A stretch of DNA of 64,000 nt from Ornithinibacter aureus (lineage in GTDB: Bacteria > Actinomycetota > Actinomycetes > Actinomycetales > Dermatophilaceae), in assembly GCF_009858245.1 (NCBI RefSeq), contig NZ_VMSB01000001.1, positions 2,389,623-2,453,622 on the forward strand. Reading direction: 5' to 3'. The position numbers and the translations under genes were made by a program. This document shows, piece after piece, positions 8,242 to 16,546 of this stretch (position 1 is its first letter; each line of letters opens with the position of its first letter). The notes under the pieces were generated by a model. That model had not been told where the DNA came from. It saw nothing but the letters and a program-made list of their open reading frames with translations, and did not search any database.

Positions 8242-9312
8242 ATGCAGCTGGGTCTGGTCGGTCTGGGCAAGATGGGTGGCAACATGCGCGAGCGGATCCG
8301 CCGCGCAGGCCACGAGGTCGTGGGGTACGACCGCAACAAGGCGGTGTCCGATGCGTCGTCCCTCGCGGACATGGTGCGCAGGCTCGACGCTCCGCGGGTG
8401 GTCTGGGTGATGGTGCCGCACGGTGCCCCGACCCGCGACACCGTCGCCAAGCTCGCCGACATCCTCGACAAGGGTGACCTCGTCATCGACGGAGGCAACA
8501 GCAAGTACACCGAGGACTTCGAGAACGAGAAGCTGCTCAAGGCCAAGGGCATCGGCTACCTCGACTGTGGTGTCTCCGGTGGCATCTGGGGCCTGGACAA
8601 CGGGTACGGCCTGATGGTCGGGGGGACCGCCGCCAACGTGAAGAAGGCGATGCCGATCTTCGACGCGCTGCGCCCCGAGGGCCCGCGCGACGAGGGGTTC
8701 GTGCACGCCGGCAAGGTGGGTGCCGGGCACTACACGAAGATGGTGCACAACGGCATCGAGTACGGCCTGATGCACGCCTATGCCGAGGGCTACGAGCTGC
8801 TCGAGAAGAAGGACATCGTCGAGAACGTGCCGGGGGCGTTCAAGGCGTGGAGCCGCGGCACCGTCGTGCGCTCCTGGCTGCTCGACCTCATGGTCAAGGC
8901 GCTCGAGGAGAACCCGGGCCTGGCCGACGTCTCGGACTACACCACCGACTCCGGCGAGGGACGCTGGACCGTCGAGGAGGCGATCAACCTCGGTGTGCCG
9001 ATGCCGGTGATCTCCGCGTCGCTGTTCGCCCGGTTCGCCTCCCGCCAGCAGGTCTCCCCGACGATGCAGGCCGTCGCCGCCCTGCGCGGGGAGTTCGGTG
9101 GGCACCAGGTGATGACCACCGCCGAGGGTGAGGCCCTGCGGGCCGGCACGCCGGAGCCGGCCGGTGCCGCCGCGGTCACGAAGAAGGCAGCGGCCAAGGA
9201 GAAGGCCCCGCGCACCGCGGAGGCGGCCGCTGCCAAGGGTCGCGAGGCCGCCGCGGCCGGCCCGTCGTCCGGTGCGGGATCCACGCGAAAGCGTGCCGCC
9301 ACGAAGAGCTGA
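8242..9312 (+). CDS. gnd: 6-phosphogluconate dehydrogenase (decarboxylating), short form
   Basis: A 356-residue enzyme of the pentose phosphate pathway converting 6-phosphogluconate to ribulose 5-phosphate with CO2 release. The Rossmann motif GLVGLGKMGGNM opens the protein, VIDGGNSKYTED and DCGVSGGIWGL are family motifs, and the GAGHYTKMVHNGIEYG catalytic region is intact (near residue 160). It is the short, YqeC/GntZ-like form. A Lys/Ala-rich tail of about 45 residues is added at the C-terminus. It lies between dnaN and recF, a common actinobacterial arrangement, with recF only 6 bp downstream. Confidence 0.94.
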   Translation: MQLGLVGLGKMGGNMRERIRRAGHEVVGYDRNKAVSDASSLADMVRRLDAPRVVWVMVPHGAPTRDTVAKLADILDKGDLVIDGGNSKYTEDFENEKLLKAKGIGYLDCGVSGGIWGLDNGYGLMVGGTAANVKKAMPIFDALRPEGPRDEGFVHAGKVGAGHYTKMVHNGIEYGLMHAYAEGYELLEKKDIVENVPGAFKAWSRGTVVRSWLLDLMVKALEENPGLADVSDYTTDSGEGRWTVEEAINLGVPMPVISASLFARFASRQQVSPTMQAVAALRGEFGGHQVMTTAEGEALRAGTPEPAGAAAVTKKAAAKEKAPRTAEAAAAKGREAAAAGPSSGAGSTRKRAATKS

Positions 9313-9318
9313 TCCCGG

Positions 9319-10524
9319 GTGCATGTCCGGCACCTGAGCGTCGTCGACTTCCGCAGCTACACCTCGGCCGAGCTCCCGCTCGAACCCGGGGTGACCACGC
9401 TGGTGGGCCTGAACGGGCAGGGCAAGACCAACCTCGTCGAGGCCCTGGGGTACCTGGCCTCGTTGTCGAGCCACCGGGTCGCCACCGACGCCCCGCTCGT
9501 GCGCTTCGGCGCGAGCCAGGCAGTCATCCGCGGTGCGGTCGTGCGCGACGGGCGCGAGAGCATGATCGAGCTCGAGATCAACCCCGGTCGCGCCAACCGG
9601 GCCAGGCTGAACCGCTCACCCCTGACCCGCCCGCGGGACGTGCTCGGCACCCTGCGGACCGTGCTGTTCGCCCCCGAGGACCTCGCCCTGGTCAAGGGTG
9701 ATCCCGGTGAGCGCCGGCGCTTCCTCGATGACCTGCTCGTGGCCCGCCAGCCCCGGTGGGCCGGGGTGCGCTCGGACTACGACAAGATCCTGCGCCAACG
9801 CGGAGCCCTGCTGAAGTCCGCCGCCCCCGTGCTGCGGCGAGGCGGTCGCCGAGGTGCGCGCACGGCATCCGATCTGGGCAGTGAGGCTGCGGCCCAACGA
9901 GATTCGGCGCTGCACACGCTCGACGTCTGGGACTCACAGCTGGCCGGCGCCGGGTCGCACCTGCTGTACGCACGGCTGCGGCTGCTGCGTGACCTCGGCC
10001 CGTTCCTCGCCGCGGCCTACGACGAGGTCAGTGCCGGGCCGGCGAACGCGACGCTGACGTACAAGTCGTCGCTGCGCGCCGCGACGGCCGAGCGGATCGC
10101 GGCCGGGGAGGTGCCCGAGGTCGACGAGCTCGAGAGCGAGATCCTCGCGACGCTGGCCGAGGTGCGGGCGCAGGAGATCGAGCGGGGGGTCTGCCTGGTC
10201 GGGCCGCAGCGCGACGACGTCATCCTGGGGCTCGGCGAGCTGCCGGCCAAGGGGTACGCCAGCCACGGCGAGAGCTGGTCGTTCGCGCTCGGGCTGAAGC
10301 TCGCGGCGTACCAGCTGCTGCGCACCGACATCGGGGACGACCCCGTGCTGGTGCTCGACGACGTGTTCGCCGAGCTCGACACCGGGCGGCGCGAGCGGTT
10401 GGCCGCGATGGTGGCGGACTGCGAGCAGGTGATCATCACCGCCGCGGTGCCCGCCGACGTGCCGACCGACCTGGTGGGGCGCACGTTCTCGGTGACGCTG
10501 GGGTCGGTGAGTGAACGTGCCTGA
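9319..10524 (+). CDS. recF: DNA replication and repair protein RecF
   Basis: A 401-residue SMC-like ATPase that loads RecA at gaps. Walker A GLNGQGKT is at residues 30-37, and [12 protein letters not shown] (Walker B with signature) is near residue 345. The GTG start follows the gnd stop by 6 bp. The dciA start overlaps its 3' end. Confidence 0.95.
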   Translation: MHVRHLSVVDFRSYTSAELPLEPGVTTLVGLNGQGKTNLVEALGYLASLSSHRVATDAPLVRFGASQAVIRGAVVRDGRESMIELEINPGRANRARLNRSPLTRPRDVLGTLRTVLFAPEDLALVKGDPGERRRFLDDLLVARQPRWAGVRSDYDKILRQRGALLKSAAPVLRRGGRRGARTASDLGSEAAAQRDSALHTLDVWDSQLAGAGSHLLYARLRLLRDLGPFLAAAYDEVSAGPANATLTYKSSLRAATAERIAAGEVPEVDELESEILATLAEVRAQEIERGVCLVGPQRDDVILGLGELPAKGYASHGESWSFALGLKLAAYQLLRTDIGDDPVLVLDDVFAELDTGRRERLAAMVADCEQVIITAAVPADVPTDLVGRTFSVTLGSVSERA

Positions 10525-11146
10525 CCCCTCATTCGACCCTTTATCGGGTGACCCGATACCTCCGCACATCGAGGGACAACGCTTGTCGGGTGAAGAAGGG
10601 GATTCCCTGGCAGAGTCCCCTCCGAGCCTGGATGATCCCGAGCACGGGACATGTGGGGATGCCGGGGAGGCGGCGGCTGCGGCGCTCGCCAGGGCGCGGG
10701 CGGCCGCCAAGGCCAAGGGGTTGCGGCCTGGTCTGCGCCCGCGCCGACGGGTCAAGGACGTGCCGGTCGGGGAGCGCACGAGCACCGGTCGCGACCCGAA
10801 GCTGCTCGGCGAGCAGCTCGACCAGTTCGTCGTCGAGCGGGGGTGGGCCGTTGACGTGGCCGTCGGGGCGGTGATCGGGCGGTGGCCGCAGATCGTCGGG
10901 CCCGAGATCGCGCTGCACTGCGCCCCGGTGGTGTTCGAGGACGGTGTGCTCACGGTGCGGGCCGACTCCACGGCGTGGGCCACCCAGCTGCGGCTGCTCT
11001 CCTCGAGCCTGCTGGCGCGCCTGGCCGAGGACGTCGGTGAGGGCACGGTCAGTGAGCTCCGGGTGCTGGGGCCGGGGGCACCGTCGTGGTCTCGCGGGCA
11101 GCGCCGGGCCAACGACGGCCGGGGCCCGCGTGACACCTACGGCTGA
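10511..11146 (+). CDS. DciA-like (DUF721) protein
   Basis: A 211-residue protein with a disordered acidic and then basic N-terminal half and a C-terminal DUF721 domain from about residue 95 ([10 protein letters not shown] through [30 protein letters not shown]). DUF721/DciA proteins help load the replicative helicase in bacteria lacking DnaC; this is known for the family and not shown here. The GTG start at 10511 overlaps recF by 14 bp; GTG at 10517 is an alternative. In relatives gyrB usually follows directly, but here 20 kb intervene. Confidence 0.88.
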   Translation: MNVPDPSFDPLSGDPIPPHIEGQRLSGEEGDSLAESPPSLDDPEHGTCGDAGEAAAAALARARAAAKAKGLRPGLRPRRRVKDVPVGERTSTGRDPKLLGEQLDQFVVERGWAVDVAVGAVIGRWPQIVGPEIALHCAPVVFEDGVLTVRADSTAWATQLRLLSSSLLARLAEDVGEGTVSELRVLGPGAPSWSRGQRRANDGRGPRDTYG

Positions 11147-11265
11147 CAAACCCCAGACTGCCAGCGCTGCCGCGACTGCCGGCGACGTCTTGCACTCCAG
11201 CCACCTGTACGCCCCTGCCTTCCCAGCACTGCCGGCGACGTCTTGCACTCGTGCCACCCGTCCCA
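11147..11265. repeat. Intergenic repeat family C, two copies
   Basis: Two partial copies of a unit containing GCCGGCGACGTCTTGCACTC followed by CCAGCCACC or GTGCCACCC, at about 11178-11208 and 11231-11261. Related units in opposite orientation (GGTGGCTGGAGTGCAAGAAGTCG) lie at 11699-11815. Confidence 0.75.
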
Positions 11266-11343
11266 CCCGACTTCGTGCGAGTTCGGTGCGCTGAATCGCC
11301 TGATTCGCGCCCGAAACCGCACGCACGTCGCACGAAGTCGGGG
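11266..11343. repeat. Repeat family B copy 1 (inverted repeat)
   Basis: The arms CCCGACTTCGTGCGA (11266-11280) and TCGCACGAAGTCGGG (11329-11343) are perfect inverted repeats separated by 48 bp. The element ends right where the coding remnant of the DUF1801 gene begins. Confidence 0.9.
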
Positions 11344-11610
11344 ATGCGGGGGCAGGAGGGGATCTCGTACTCGATGCCGGTCTTCCTGCTCGACGGCAAG
11401 CGTCTGCTGCACGCCGCTCCCTGGAAGGCGCACCTGGCGATCTATCCGCTGTCCGAGGAGCGCGACCTCGACCCCCAGGCCGCGGCGGCGTTGGCTGACC
11501 ACAGCTCCGGTGCCAGCACGCTGAAGCTGCTCTACAAGCAGCCCTTCCCGACCGAGCAGGTCGATGCCGTGGTGCGCGCCCACCTGGCGCGGCTCGCCGA
11601 CGGCCGCTGA
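11344..11610 (+). pseudogene. DUF1801 (YdhG-like) protein, 5'-truncated
   Basis: The remaining 88 residues show the conserved core EGISYSMPVF...LHAAPWKAHLAIYPLS and the C-terminal LLYKQPFPTEQVDAVVRAHL of DUF1801 proteins. The usual first 30 residues (a helix before the EEAISYGMPAF-type motif) are missing, and the frame upstream runs into repeat family B. ATG codons at 11344 or 11374 could still start a short protein; a GGAGGGG lies at 11354-11360. The function of the family is poorly defined. Confidence 0.7.
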
Positions 11611-11614
11611 CTCC

Positions 11615-11693
11615 TCCCGACTTCGTGCGGCGTGCGTGCGGTTCGGTCGCGAATCGGGCGTTCTGACGCACCGAAGTCGCACGAAGTCGGGGA
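11615..11693. repeat. Repeat family B copy 2 (inverted repeat)
   Basis: The arms TCCCGACTTCGTGCG (about 11616-11630) and CGCACGAAGTCGGGG (11678-11692) flank a different interior from copy 1. It lies just after the DUF1801 remnant, so copies 1 and 2 bracket that gene. Confidence 0.88.
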
Positions 11694-11698
11694 GGTAG

Positions 11699-11815
11699 GT
11701 GGCTGGGCTGCAATACGTCGCAGGCAGCCGTGAGCAGTCGGGGGTGTGGCGGTGGCTGGAGTGCAAGAAGTCGCGGGTGGTGAGGTGGCTGGAGTGCAAG
11801 AAGTCGGGGCTAGGG
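11699..11815. repeat. Intergenic repeat family C, inverted copies
   Basis: GTGGCTGGGCTGCAATACGT at 11699 and two closer copies of GGTGGCTGGAGTGCAAGAAG near 11753 and 11790 are arranged head to tail before the crotonase-family gene. They are the reverse orientation of the copies at 11178-11261. Confidence 0.75.
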
Positions 11816-11822
11816 TCGGGGC

Positions 11823-12566
11823 GTGAGCGACGCACTGGTGCACCGGGACGACGACGACCGCATCGCCGTCATCACCCTCGACTCCCCGGCCAACCGCAAC
11901 GCGCTGTCGCGACGCCTCATCGCCGAGCTGACCAACCACCTCACCGAGGCCGGCGCCGACGAGTCGCTGCACGGCATCCTGCTGCGCAGTTCGCACCCGG
12001 TGTTCTGCGCCGGCGCGGACCTCAAGGAGGCGGCGACCGTCGACATGGTCGAGTCCGCGCGCGGCATCATCGCCCTCCAACGGGCCATCGTTTCCGCGCC
12101 GGTGCCGGTCGTCACCCGGCTCGATGGACCCGTGCGCGCCGGCGGCCTCGGGCTCGTGGCGTCCAGCGACATCGTCGTGTGCGCCGACTCGGTCGCGGTC
12201 GCGCTCACCGAGGTGCGACTGGGCCTTGCGGCCGCCGTCATCTCCATCCCGTTGCGCGCCAGCCTCAGCCCGCGCGCGGCATCCGACTGGTTCCTCACCG
12301 GTCGCCCCGTGAGCGCCACCGAAGCCCGCGACCAGGGCCTGGTCACGCACGTCGCCACCGCAGACGAGATGGATGCCGTCGTCGCCGGAGTGCTCGATCA
12401 CCTGCGCGCGGGTGCCCGGCAGGGTCTCGTCGAGGCCAAACGCCTGCTCACCCACGACCTGCTGGCGCAGTTCGACAGCCGCGGTGACGAGTTGGCACGA
12501 CTCTCCGGGCTGCTCTTCCACTCGGAGGTCGCCCAGCAGCGAATGGCCGCCGCGCTGCGCCGCTGA
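11823..12566 (+). CDS. Enoyl-CoA hydratase/isomerase family protein
   Basis: A 247-residue crotonase-fold protein. The oxyanion-hole region is seen at FCAGADLKE (near residue 61), and VRAGGLGLVASSDIVV with TEVRLGLAAAVIS around residues 103-140. The position of the first catalytic Glu of classical enoyl-CoA hydratase is Leu/Val here, while the second (TEVRLG) is kept, as in methylglutaconyl-CoA-hydratase-like relatives, so the reaction cannot be assigned. GTG start. It is a stand-alone gene with a family A palindrome 8 bp after its stop. Confidence 0.85.
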   Translation: MSDALVHRDDDDRIAVITLDSPANRNALSRRLIAELTNHLTEAGADESLHGILLRSSHPVFCAGADLKEAATVDMVESARGIIALQRAIVSAPVPVVTRLDGPVRAGGLGLVASSDIVVCADSVAVALTEVRLGLAAAVISIPLRASLSPRAASDWFLTGRPVSATEARDQGLVTHVATADEMDAVVAGVLDHLRAGARQGLVEAKRLLTHDLLAQFDSRGDELARLSGLLFHSEVAQQRMAAALRR

Positions 12567-12574
12567 GGCGCCAT

Positions 12575-12611
12575 GTACCTGCAGTGACCTATTGGTCGAT
12601 CTGGGTACGGG
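12575..12611. repeat. Repeat family A copy 1 (palindrome, GACCTATTGGTC core)
   Basis: GTACCTGCAGTGACC-TATT-GGTCGATCTGGGTACGGG: a palindromic intergenic repeat with GACC/GGTC arms and outer GTACC/GGTAC arms. It lies directly after a gene stop codon, suggesting a terminator-like or mRNA-3'-end role. Confidence 0.9.
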
Positions 12612-12693
12612 CCGGGCGGTGACTGAGCGGACGGCGGGTCGGTGATTGCGGGGACGGCCGGGCGGTGACCGCGCGCACGGGCGGGGTGCTGAC

Positions 12694-12710
12694 GTTCCTC
12701 TCCACGGAAC
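12694..12710. promoter_or_regulatory. Putative IclR operator 1 (GTTCC-N7-GGAAC)
   Basis: GTTCCTCTCCACGGAAC, flanked by C and G, giving CGTTCC-N7-GGAACG. It is 83 bp before the start of the ferredoxin/catechol dioxygenase genes. The same arms and spacing recur at 20510 and 21541, next to the IclR genes and before the lower pathway operon. Confidence 0.8.
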
Positions 12711-12792
12711 GTGGGTGGTTCCACCCCCCGCACCCCGCGACTCTCAATGTGAGCGACATGGCGTCGCCACCACTGAGCGCAAGGGAGCGGCA

Positions 12793-13182
12793 GTGCCGAC
12801 CGTGACGATCCACCCCACGGGCGAGGTCATCTACCTCGAGCCCGGAGAGACCGTGCTCAGCGGTCTGTACAAGGCGGGTTTCGCGTACACGGTGGGATGC
12901 CGTCGCGGCGGCTGCGCGATCTGCAAGGTCGACTGCCGCTCGGGTCAGTTCCGCTACGACCACCCCGTCGCCGACACGGTGCTCACCGAGGACGAACACC
13001 TCGACGGCACCTGCCTGACGTGCCGGGCCGTGCCCGACACCGACATCACGATCGAGCTGCGGGGCGAGAACGTCCGTCTCGTCAACACCTTCCTGCACAT
13101 GATCAACGACAAGGCCCGGCAGCGCGCCGAGGCCAACGCAGCCGCGCGCCTGATGGCCGGCACCACCCCCAAGGAGCAGTAA
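12793..13182 (+). CDS. Plant-type [2Fe-2S] ferredoxin, XylT/DmpQ-like (catechol dioxygenase reactivation)
   Basis: A 129-residue ferredoxin with cluster ligands in GCRRGGCAIC (near residue 36) and GTCLTC (near residue 76), spaced as in chloroplast-type ferredoxins. XylT/DmpQ proteins re-reduce the iron of catechol 2,3-dioxygenase after oxidative inactivation. The stop overlaps the ATG of the dioxygenase gene by one base (TAATG), so the pair is translationally coupled and the role fits. The GTG start has GGGAG at 12783-12787. A C-terminal Ala/Arg-rich helix of about 40 residues is longer than in XylT. It probably responds to the operator at 12694. Confidence 0.88.
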   Translation: MPTVTIHPTGEVIYLEPGETVLSGLYKAGFAYTVGCRRGGCAICKVDCRSGQFRYDHPVADTVLTEDEHLDGTCLTCRAVPDTDITIELRGENVRLVNTFLHMINDKARQRAEANAAARLMAGTTPKEQ

Positions 13183-14096
13183 TGGCAGTCATGAGGTTGG
13201 GCTACGCCCACGTCCGCGTCACCGACCTGGCCGAGGCCAAGGACCACTACGCCAACACGATGGGCCTGTACGAAACTCTCTCCGAGGGCAACAAGGTCTA
13301 CTACAAGGCCTGGGACGAGTGGGACCACCACTCGGTCGTCCTCGAGGAGGGCGGCGTCGGCCTGGTCAAGTACGGCTGGAAGGTGCAGTACTCCTCCGAC
13401 ATCGACGAGATCGAGAAGAAGGCCCAGACCTTCGGCGTCACCGTCGAGCGGATGAGCAAGGGCGAGAACCCCGAGATCGGGGACGGCATCCGGTTCACCA
13501 CCCCCTCCGACCACGTCTTCGAGATCTACCACGAGGCCACCCTCATCGGCACCGAGGTCGGCACGCACAACCCTGACGCCTTCCCCCGCCACCTCGTCGG
13601 TGTCGGGGTCCCGGCGCTGGACCACTCGCTCATCACGGCCGAGGACCCCGGGATGATGGACCGTTTCCTCAGCGACGTCTTCGGCTTCTACGCCACCGAG
13701 CGGGTGCAGACCAGCCTCGACGACGACGCCGACATCATCGCGACCTGGATGACGAACTCCATCCAGATCCACCAGCTCGCCGTGCTCGCCGGCCCGCAGG
13801 GCAAGCTGCACCACTTCGCCTTCCGCCTCGCCGACTGGACCGAGGTCGGCCGCGCCGCGGACCTGTTCTCCATGGACGACGTGCCGATCGACATCGGCCC
13901 GACCCGGCACGGCATCACCCGCGGCCAGACCGTCTACTTCTTCGACCCCTCGGGAAACCGCAACGAGGTGTTCTCCGGCGGCTACCTGGCCTACCCGGAC
14001 CGCCCGATGCACGTCTGGACCCCCGACGCGCTGGGCAAGGGCGTGTTCTACCACGCCCGCGAGCTCAACGACGCATTCACCTCTGTCCTGACCTGA
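13182..14096 (+). CDS. dmpB: Catechol 2,3-dioxygenase
   Basis: A 304-residue type I extradiol dioxygenase with two vicinal-oxygen-chelate modules. It opens catechol between C2 and C3-adjacent carbons to give 2-hydroxymuconic semialdehyde. Fe(II) ligands are visible as His in GVGVPALDHSL (near residue 149), His in GKLHHFAF (near residue 210) and Glu in GNRNEVFSGGY (near residue 262). The conserved Tyr of the active site lies in FSGGYLAYPDRP. It is coupled to the upstream ferredoxin. DmpB/XylE are the closest characterised relatives by architecture. Confidence 0.95.
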   Translation: MAVMRLGYAHVRVTDLAEAKDHYANTMGLYETLSEGNKVYYKAWDEWDHHSVVLEEGGVGLVKYGWKVQYSSDIDEIEKKAQTFGVTVERMSKGENPEIGDGIRFTTPSDHVFEIYHEATLIGTEVGTHNPDAFPRHLVGVGVPALDHSLITAEDPGMMDRFLSDVFGFYATERVQTSLDDDADIIATWMTNSIQIHQLAVLAGPQGKLHHFAFRLADWTEVGRAADLFSMDDVPIDIGPTRHGITRGQTVYFFDPSGNRNEVFSGGYLAYPDRPMHVWTPDALGKGVFYHARELNDAFTSVLT

Positions 14097-14111
14097 TCGA
14101 CCCCGTCGTCA

Positions 14112-14147
14112 CGGTGACGGCGGCCCACGAACCGGCCGCCGTCACCG
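14112..14147 (+). terminator. Hairpin after the catechol dioxygenase gene
   Basis: Perfect 14-bp stem CGGTGACGGCGGCC / GGCCGCCGTCACCG with an 8-nt loop, 15 bp after the dioxygenase stop. There is no T-run, so it may terminate, attenuate or protect the mRNA 3' end before the following genes. Confidence 0.65.
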
Positions 14148-14213
14148 CGATCGCCCCTGCCCGCACGCCCTCGCCCGCACACCCAAGATCGTTCGCGCCG
14201 AAGGAGAGCACCG

Positions 14214-14663
14214 ATGTTGGTCCGCACCCACCACGACCTCACGTATGCCGGGGCCCGGGTCGCGCTCGACGCGGCCCTGGTGCGGGCCGGCGAGATCGGC
14301 GGGGCCTTCAACATCGCGGTGTCCGACAGCACCGGCGGCTTGCTCGCCTTCGCACGGATGGACGGCGCCTTCGCCATCTCCGGCGCCATCGCGCAGGACA
14401 AGGCGTGGACCGTGGCCGGCTTCAACGGCATCCCCACCGACGAGTTCTACGAGGCGATCTCCTCCGAGGATGCCGTGCGCGAGGGCATCGCCCAGCGTGG
14501 CCGGGTCGCCGCCTTCGGCGGCGGGGTCCCCGTGCTCGTCGACGGTGCGCTCGTCGGGGCGGTCGGCGCTTCCGGCGGCTCGGCCGAGCAGGACAAGCAG
14601 GTCGCCACGGCTGGCGCGGATGCCGTCGCCGCCGCACTCACGCACGGAGAGGACACCCCATGA
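14214..14663 (+). CDS. GlcG/HbpS-family (DUF336) protein
   Basis: A 149-residue protein of the GlcG/HbpS family: ALVRAGEIGGAFNIAVSDSTGGLLAFARMDGA at the N-terminus and RGRVAAFGGGVPVLVDGALVGAVGASGG with EDAVREG-type helix in the middle. HbpS binds haem in Streptomyces; most homologues have no known activity. It lies between the catechol dioxygenase and phenol hydroxylase genes and overlaps the next gene by 4 bp (ATGA). A role in aromatic oxidation, for example metal or cofactor handling, is only suggested by position. An AAGGAGAG site precedes the ATG. Confidence 0.82.
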   Translation: MLVRTHHDLTYAGARVALDAALVRAGEIGGAFNIAVSDSTGGLLAFARMDGAFAISGAIAQDKAWTVAGFNGIPTDEFYEAISSEDAVREGIAQRGRVAAFGGGVPVLVDGALVGAVGASGGSAEQDKQVATAGADAVAAALTHGEDTP

Positions 14664-15100
14664 CCCCGTTCATGCTCCGGGTCGCCGAGATCGTCGGCAC
14701 CCCGCAGGACCAGCTTCCCGAGCTCGACGAGCTCGCCCCGATGCCCGAGACCCGGATCAGCCAGCGGATCGCCACCGGCACCGGAGCCGACCGCCAGGTC
14801 GCCATCCGCTCGCTCGCCGAGCAGCTCGTCAGCGAGGCCAACGCCATCCTCGGCCAGGCCGACGACCGGCTCCAGCTCGTCGACGAGACCCTCCCGCACG
14901 AGCTGGCCTTCAGCGTGACCCATGCCGGGCGAGCGGCCCGCGTGTCGACGACGTTCGAGGACGGCGCGGCATACGGGCGTCTTGTCGGCGACGGCTTCGA
15001 GTCCGAGCTGCCCCACGAGCTCGACGGGCCCGACGCCCTGCCCGACCTCATCGTGCGCCTGCTCGTGGAGTCGGGCGTCACCCACCCCCACGTTCGCTGA
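14660..15100 (+). CDS. Uncharacterised protein of the phenol hydroxylase cluster
   Basis: A 146-residue soluble protein that I do not recognise. It starts at an ATG overlapping the previous stop, so it is coupled to the GlcG-like gene. Visible features: an acidic, leucine-rich N-terminus (PQDQLPELDELAPMPETR), a central helix, and a beta-rich stretch (ELAFSVTHAGRAARVSTTFEDGAAYGRLVG) before a Leu-rich C-terminus. It occupies the place where DmpK, the assembly factor of phenol hydroxylase, sits in Pseudomonas, but shows no resemblance to DmpK. No signal peptide or membrane segment. Confidence 0.75.
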   Translation: MTPFMLRVAEIVGTPQDQLPELDELAPMPETRISQRIATGTGADRQVAIRSLAEQLVSEANAILGQADDRLQLVDETLPHELAFSVTHAGRAARVSTTFEDGAAYGRLVGDGFESELPHELDGPDALPDLIVRLLVESGVTHPHVR

Positions 15101-15217
15101 CCCGCCGCACCAGCCACCGGCCCGGGAAGCCCACCGGCGACCGCCCCACTCGCGGCAGCCGACCACCTTCGACCACCTCGTCACACCGATCCGCAGGACC
15201 CGCCCCGAGGAGGCACC

Positions 15218-16222
15218 GTGCAGTACGAGCTCCGAACCCAGGTCATCGAGCCGCCACGAAAGACGTTCACCCACCTCGTCGAGCGCTACGGCGACCGCCC
15301 GGCATCCCGCTACGAGGAGGGCTCCATCGGCATCCAGCCGAAGGAGAACTTTCACTACCGGCCGCTGTGGGACCCCGCCCACGACATCTACGACGAGGCG
15401 TTCAGCGCGTTCCGGCTCACCGACCCGTACTCGTTCACGGACCCGCGCCAGTACTACTACGCCCCGTACGTCACCTCCCGGGCGGCGATGGCGGATGCGG
15501 TGGCCTCCACGCTCGACTACCTCGACAAGCGCGACCTCCTCTCCCGGATGCCGGACGCCTGGTCCGCGCTCATGGGTGAGCTCCTCGTGCCGCTGCGTCA
15601 CTACGAGTCGGGCGCCCAGATGGTCTCGTGCGACATCGCGCGCTTCGGCTTCGGCACGACCATCACCCAGTGCGCCGCCTATGCGGCTTTCGACCGGATC
15701 GGCAACGCCCAGGCCGTCAGCCGGATCGGGATCGCCCTCGACGGGGGCACCGCCGCACTGCTCGGTGAGGCCAAGACCCGATGGGTCGAGGACGCCCCGC
15801 TGCAGGGGCTGCGCCGCTGCATGGAGGAGCTCTTCCTCGAGAAGGACTGGGGCAAGGCCCTCATCCGCCTCGACGTCCTCGACCGGCTCGTCTACGGGCT
15901 GTTCTTCGGTCACCTCGACGATGCCGCCATCGACGCCGGCGCCGGGTCGTACAGCCTGTTCGCCCAGCACCAGGCGTCGTGGTTCACCGACCAGCGCAAG
16001 TGGGTCGACGCCCTGTACAAGGCATGGGTGGCCGACCCCGAGACGGGTGCTGCGAACAAGGCGCTCCTCGTGGCCACCACGACCGAGGCGCTCGCAGCCG
16101 CACGTGCAGCCATCGCCCCGCTCGCCGCCCGTGCCGACGAGCTCGTCGGTGCCGGTGCTGCCGCCCACGTCGAGGCCACCGCCACCACCGTCCGTGACAC
16201 GGTCGCGGCGCTGACCGCCTGA
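15218..16222 (+). CDS. dmpL: Phenol hydroxylase, beta subunit of the oxygenase (DmpL-like, P1)
   Basis: A 334-residue subunit of the bacterial multicomponent monooxygenase hydroxylase. The family pattern is clear: YEEGSIGIQPKENFHYRPLWDP at residues 28-49, ALMGELLVPLRHYESGAQMVSCDIARFGFGTTI near 115-147, and EELFLEKDWGKALIRLDVLDRLVYGLFF near 205-232. It lacks the diiron ligands, which are in the alpha subunit. The GTG start is preceded by a GAGGAGG ribosome binding site. It is followed by the regulatory, alpha, small and reductase components in the same order as dmpLMNOP. Confidence 0.93.
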   Translation: MQYELRTQVIEPPRKTFTHLVERYGDRPASRYEEGSIGIQPKENFHYRPLWDPAHDIYDEAFSAFRLTDPYSFTDPRQYYYAPYVTSRAAMADAVASTLDYLDKRDLLSRMPDAWSALMGELLVPLRHYESGAQMVSCDIARFGFGTTITQCAAYAAFDRIGNAQAVSRIGIALDGGTAALLGEAKTRWVEDAPLQGLRRCMEELFLEKDWGKALIRLDVLDRLVYGLFFGHLDDAAIDAGAGSYSLFAQHQASWFTDQRKWVDALYKAWVADPETGAANKALLVATTTEALAAARAAIAPLAARADELVGAGAAAHVEATATTVRDTVAALTA

Positions 16223-16240
16223 CCCCGGAAGGAGGACACG

Positions 16241-16531
16241 ATGAGCACCACCGCCTCCACCCGCACCGTCGGTGTGGACATCCAGGAGAGCGAGGCCAAC
16301 CGCTCGGTCGTCGAGGCCATCGAGGCCACGAACGACGGCTGCACGGTTCAGCACATGCCGGGGCTCGTGCGGATCACCGCACCCGGTCGCCTCGTCGTCA
16401 CCCGCGAGTCGGTCGAGGAACGCCTCGGCCGCGAGTGGGAGACCCACGAGTTCCAGCTCGCCATCGTGAGCTACTTCGGGCACATCAAGGAATGGGATGA
16501 CGACGAGATCGTCATCGCCTGGGACCACTGA
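16241..16531 (+). CDS. dmpM: Phenol hydroxylase regulatory (effector) protein (DmpM-like, P2)
   Basis: A 96-residue cofactorless effector protein of the MmoB/DmpM family, needed for coupling of electron transfer and hydroxylation. The core VGVDIQESEANRSVVEAIEA at residues 10-29 and VTRESVEERLGREWETHEFQLAIVSYFGHI match the family. It sits between the beta and alpha oxygenase genes, 18 bp after the former. Confidence 0.93.
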   Translation: MSTTASTRTVGVDIQESEANRSVVEAIEATNDGCTVQHMPGLVRITAPGRLVVTRESVEERLGREWETHEFQLAIVSYFGHIKEWDDDEIVIAWDH

Positions 16532-16546
16532 GAAAGGCTGGCTGAC

